Shown: piece after piece, positions 61,304 through 64,000 of the stretch
How the letters are laid out: each line of letters begins with the position of its first letter
Numbering within the stretch: the first letter of the stretch is position 1
DNA from: an uncultured Carboxylicivirga sp.
Lineage (GTDB): Bacteria; Bacteroidota; Bacteroidia; Bacteroidales; Marinilabiliaceae
Reading direction: 5' to 3'
Length of the DNA stretch: 64,000 bases
Assembly: GCF_963668385.1 (NCBI RefSeq)
Contig: NZ_OY764327.1
Location: 4,436,501-4,500,500 of the forward strand
Notes under the pieces: model-generated
Told to the model about the DNA's origin: nothing
Seen by the model: only the letters and a program-made list of their open reading frames with translations
Database searches by the model: none
Program-made: the position numbers and the translations under genes

Positions 61304-64000
61304 ATGGAGCAGTTGATAGCTGTAATTACTGAAAAAAGAAACATCGGGTTAACACTCATTCCTTTTTATGTCGAAACGGAAGATAACAATTATTTGTCGT
61401 TAGTTGAACAAGCCACAACAGAGCATATAACTGATAAACGTTATCCTTTTTCGTCTTCGCAAAAAGAAATGGTTAAACTTTTAAGTGCTATCAATGAGCA
61501 TAATATCTTCAAGCGTTTTTCGAAACAGAAAACGCAAAAGCTATTTTTCGATAAAATGGATGAAAAGTATGCCGAAGAACATATAAGACCTTATATAGAT
61601 AAAAAAATTGCCGAAGCTCTTGAGATTATTAGTTTGGATGATACGCCCGTCTATTATAAAAACCCAAAATACACTAGATTATACAAAGCCGACAGAATCA
61701 ATATAAGTCCTTTGTATGACGAAGCATTATTCTCGTTTACCTTGGATCATACAGGGTTGAAATACACATTAAAAATAAAGAAAGGCGATCAATACATAGG
61801 TTTAACAAATCGCGAAGTGTTGGAGTTAACCACCACTCCCGCAACTTTTTTAATCAATAATCAATTATATCGTTTTAATAATATAGATAGTAAAAAATTT
61901 AGACCATTTTTGCGAGTTAATCATGTATTGGTTCGTCCTCAGAGTGTTGAAACATACATGAATACATTTGTTCAAACCAGTATTCGCAATCACGATGTAG
62001 AAGCTATTGGCTTTGAAATAAGGGATAAAAAGGTTGATATGAGGCCTGTTCTGGTATTGGAAAAAGATTTATCGCATAATCCAATCTTAACTTTAAGGTT
62101 TCGATACGATCAAAAAGAATATCTGGCCGGAACCAAATCAGAGGTTTTTGTTGATTTACTTAAAAACAAAGGCCGTTATCAGTTTATCCGTTTTAAGCGA
62201 AACAAGGAAAAAGAATCAGTTGTTATTGAGTCGCTTAAAAGTATGGGATTGGTCAATGTTAGCGCGTCTCAATATCTTCCAAATGATATTTCTTCCTACT
62301 CCGAAGCTATGCTTAGTCGAATAGTTGAGTGGATCAATCATTATTATGGAGAAATTATCTCGAATAATATAATATTGGTTCAGAACGGTTTTGAAGAAAG
62401 TTATTATACCGGTAAAGTAAAATTAGAGGTAGCTTATGTTGATGATAATGATTGGTTTGATATAAATGCTGTAATTACAGTAGGAGAATTTAAAATACCA
62501 TTTCATAAAATACGTCAACATATTTTAAAAGGAAAACGCGAATATCATCTTCCTAATAAAGAGATTTTTGTGATACCAGAAGAATGGTTTGCTCGTTTCT
62601 CAGATCTAATGCATTTTGTTGAAGTGAAGGATGATAAGATGGTTTTGGGTAAAATGCATTTTAATTTGCTTGACAAGGATAAATTGACAGAAGTTTCGCC
62701 TGATTGGAAAAATAAAATCGGACAACTGATTAATGAAAGCAATGGTCGGATGTTAGATACTCCGGATGGACTTAATGCTCAGCTTCGCCAATATCAGCAA
62801 GAAGGTTTTACTTGGATGCAGCTATTAAGTAAAAACAATTTTGGTGGTATTTTGGCTGATGATATGGGTTTAGGTAAAACCATTCAAACAATATCTCTAT
62901 TATTAAATGAGTATAATCATTCGGAGCAAGAGGAAGATAAAGAAAATCCTGAAGAACAATTAGATTTGTTCAATGGCAATATTGTAGGTTTTAACAGAAG
63001 TAATCTTCCAGCATCGTTAATTGTGATGCCAACATCCTTGGTTCATAACTGGGCTAATGAAATCAAAAAATTTGCCCCTCAACTAAAGGTTTATTTATAT
63101 ACAGGTACAAATCGTGTTAAAACAAAAGAAATAGGTAAAATATTACGTCATTATCATGTGGTTTTGAGTAGTTATGGAGTGGTTCGCAACGATATTGATT
63201 ACTTGAGCAATTATAAGTTTCACTACGTAATTTTGGATGAAAGCCAGAATATTAAAAATCCTACATCTAAAATATATCAGGCTGTTTCAGCTTTGCAATC
63301 AACATATCGTTTAGTATTAACGGGTACTCCAATCGAAAATGCTTTGGTGGATCTTTGGGCTCAAATGAATTTTGTGAATAAAGGACTGCTGGGGAGCCTT
63401 AATTTCTTTAAAAACAATTTTGCCGGCCCCATAGAAAAAAAGCAAAATGAAGAAAAAGAGAAGAAATTACAACAACTGATTACGCCGTTTATTTTGCGCA
63501 GGACAAAGGAAATGGTAGCTAAAGAGCTCCCTCCTGTTACTGAACAAGTTTTACTATGCGATATGTCGGAAGATCAGCAAAAGTTTTATGATCGGGAAAA
63601 ATCAGGAATTCGAAATGAGCTATTGAAAGCAGTTGAAAAAACTGGCATTAATAAAAATGCTATTCTGGCTTTAAAAGCATTAACCAAATTACGCCAAATT
63701 GCTAATCACCCGGTATTGGTAGATGATAAATACAAAGGTAAATCAGGTAAGTATCAACAAATTTTTGAAAAATTAGATAGCATCATCACCGAAAAACATA
63801 AAGTACTGATATTCTCTTCTTTTGTTAAAGATTTAGAATTGATTGAGAAGGATTTAAAAGCTAAAAAGCTAAGGTATTCAAAATTAGTAGGATCTACCCT
63901 CGATCGAAATAAAGCGGTAGAAGAATTTACAAAAAATGAAGACTGTCGAATATTTTTGATCTCTTTGAAAGCTGGTGGTGTTGGATTAAATTTGGTGGAA
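61304..64000 (+). CDS. SNF2-family DEAD/DEAH helicase (3' end outside window)
   Basis: Open from the ATG at 61304 (in-frame stop at 61286) to the window end, at least 899 residues. The N-terminal ~480 residues are beta-rich and unassigned. The helicase has ADDMGLGKT (motif I), MPTSLVHNW (Ia), LSSYG, DESQ (motif II), LTGTPIEN (III), RRTK (IV) and begins the second RecA lobe (LIFSSFVKDLELI; LKAGGVGLNLVE). SNF2-type translocases remodel protein-DNA or RNA polymerase complexes (RapA/HepA or SWIM-helicase-like). A TATCTTTG box is 53 bp upstream of the ATG. Confidence 0.93.
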   Translation, partial: MEQLIAVITEKRNIGLTLIPFYVETEDNNYLSLVEQATTEHITDKRYPFSSSQKEMVKLLSAINEHNIFKRFSKQKTQKLFFDKMDEKYAEEHIRPYIDKKIAEALEIISLDDTPVYYKNPKYTRLYKADRINISPLYDEALFSFTLDHTGLKYTLKIKKGDQYIGLTNREVLELTTTPATFLINNQLYRFNNIDSKKFRPFLRVNHVLVRPQSVETYMNTFVQTSIRNHDVEAIGFEIRDKKVDMRPVLVLEKDLSHNPILTLRFRYDQKEYLAGTKSEVFVDLLKNKGRYQFIRFKRNKEKESVVIESLKSMGLVNVSASQYLPNDISSYSEAMLSRIVEWINHYYGEIISNNIILVQNGFEESYYTGKVKLEVAYVDDNDWFDINAVITVGEFKIPFHKIRQHILKGKREYHLPNKEIFVIPEEWFARFSDLMHFVEVKDDKMVLGKMHFNLLDKDKLTEVSPDWKNKIGQLINESNGRMLDTPDGLNAQLRQYQQEGFTWMQLLSKNNFGGILADDMGLGKTIQTISLLLNEYNHSEQEEDKENPEEQLDLFNGNIVGFNRSNLPASLIVMPTSLVHNWANEIKKFAPQLKVYLYTGTNRVKTKEIGKILRHYHVVLSSYGVVRNDIDYLSNYKFHYVILDESQNIKNPTSKIYQAVSALQSTYRLVLTGTPIENALVDLWAQMNFVNKGLLGSLNFFKNNFAGPIEKKQNEEKEKKLQQLITPFILRRTKEMVAKELPPVTEQVLLCDMSEDQQKFYDREKSGIRNELLKAVEKTGINKNAILALKALTKLRQIANHPVLVDDKYKGKSGKYQQIFEKLDSIITEKHKVLIFSSFVKDLELIEKDLKAKKLRYSKLVGSTLDRNKAVEEFTKNEDCRIFLISLKAGGVGLNLVE

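Overview
The window comes from a low-GC member of the Bacteroidota, most likely a Bacteroidales/Marinilabiliales-type organism. The evidence is a SusC/SusD polysaccharide locus, many lipoproteins with SPII signals, BACON, NigD-like and DUF4301 families, an Oar-type TonB receptor, a DUF4105/Lnb-type protein, and Bacteroidota promoter boxes (TAnnTTTG). Almost all genes are intact. The two ends cut a SusC gene (left) and an SNF2 helicase (right). No tRNA, rRNA, CRISPR array or classical insertion sequence was recognised.

Layout. 1-13.8 kb: a polysaccharide utilisation locus (SusC, SusD, a LamG surface lipoprotein, two GH144-type enzymes, GH3, GH43-like with a discoidin domain, and an esterase). 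Together these suggest capture and depolymerisation of a beta-1,2-glucan (or a related beta-glucan), with GH3 finishing the oligosaccharides. 13.9-24.3 kb: housekeeping and stress genes (azoreductase-like, YceI, SnoaL-like, a Crp/Fnr regulator, CE7 esterase, a PAS histidine kinase with its receiver, ndk, nrnA-like, FKBP and FKBP-like lipoproteins, NigD-like). 24.6-26.9 kb: sugar MFS transporter plus ROK glucokinase, which could take up and phosphorylate the glucose released by the locus above. 27.0-34.0 kb: TetR regulator, Oar-like TonB receptor, BACON/OB-fold lipoprotein and a nucleotide pyrophosphatase/phosphodiesterase-like enzyme. 34.0-40.8 kb: clpC, a hairpin-rich inverted-repeat element, gyrA and a TPR protein.

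41.0-47.8 kb is the most interesting region: a compact 6.76-kb prophage, nearly all on the minus strand and with no integrase. It is bounded by two dif-like 28-bp sites that share the XerD half and the centre exactly, so it probably entered the chromosome through host XerC/XerD. It encodes a two-tyrosine HUH replication initiator, a 235-residue protein with a clear internal duplication (candidate double-jelly-roll capsid protein), several single-pass membrane proteins (one with an annexin-like GTDE repeat, one with a peptidoglycan lytic domain), and no packaging ATPase. This combination suggests a small tailless ssDNA phage with an internal membrane, comparable in concept to FLiP-type or other small flavobacterial ssDNA phages. 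The right flank carries a duplicated, truncated tail of the neighbouring serine hydrolase gene and a 47-bp tandem repeat.

48.2-64 kb: serine hydrolase, two thioredoxin-fold proteins, a DUF4105/Lnb-type membrane protein, a HEAT-like protein, aminotransferase IV, SGNH lipoprotein with a FadL-type porin, DUF4301, folD, ffh, a quinone reductase-like flavoprotein, and the start of an SNF2 helicase. Calls rest on reading motifs in the translated sequence; no database search was possible.
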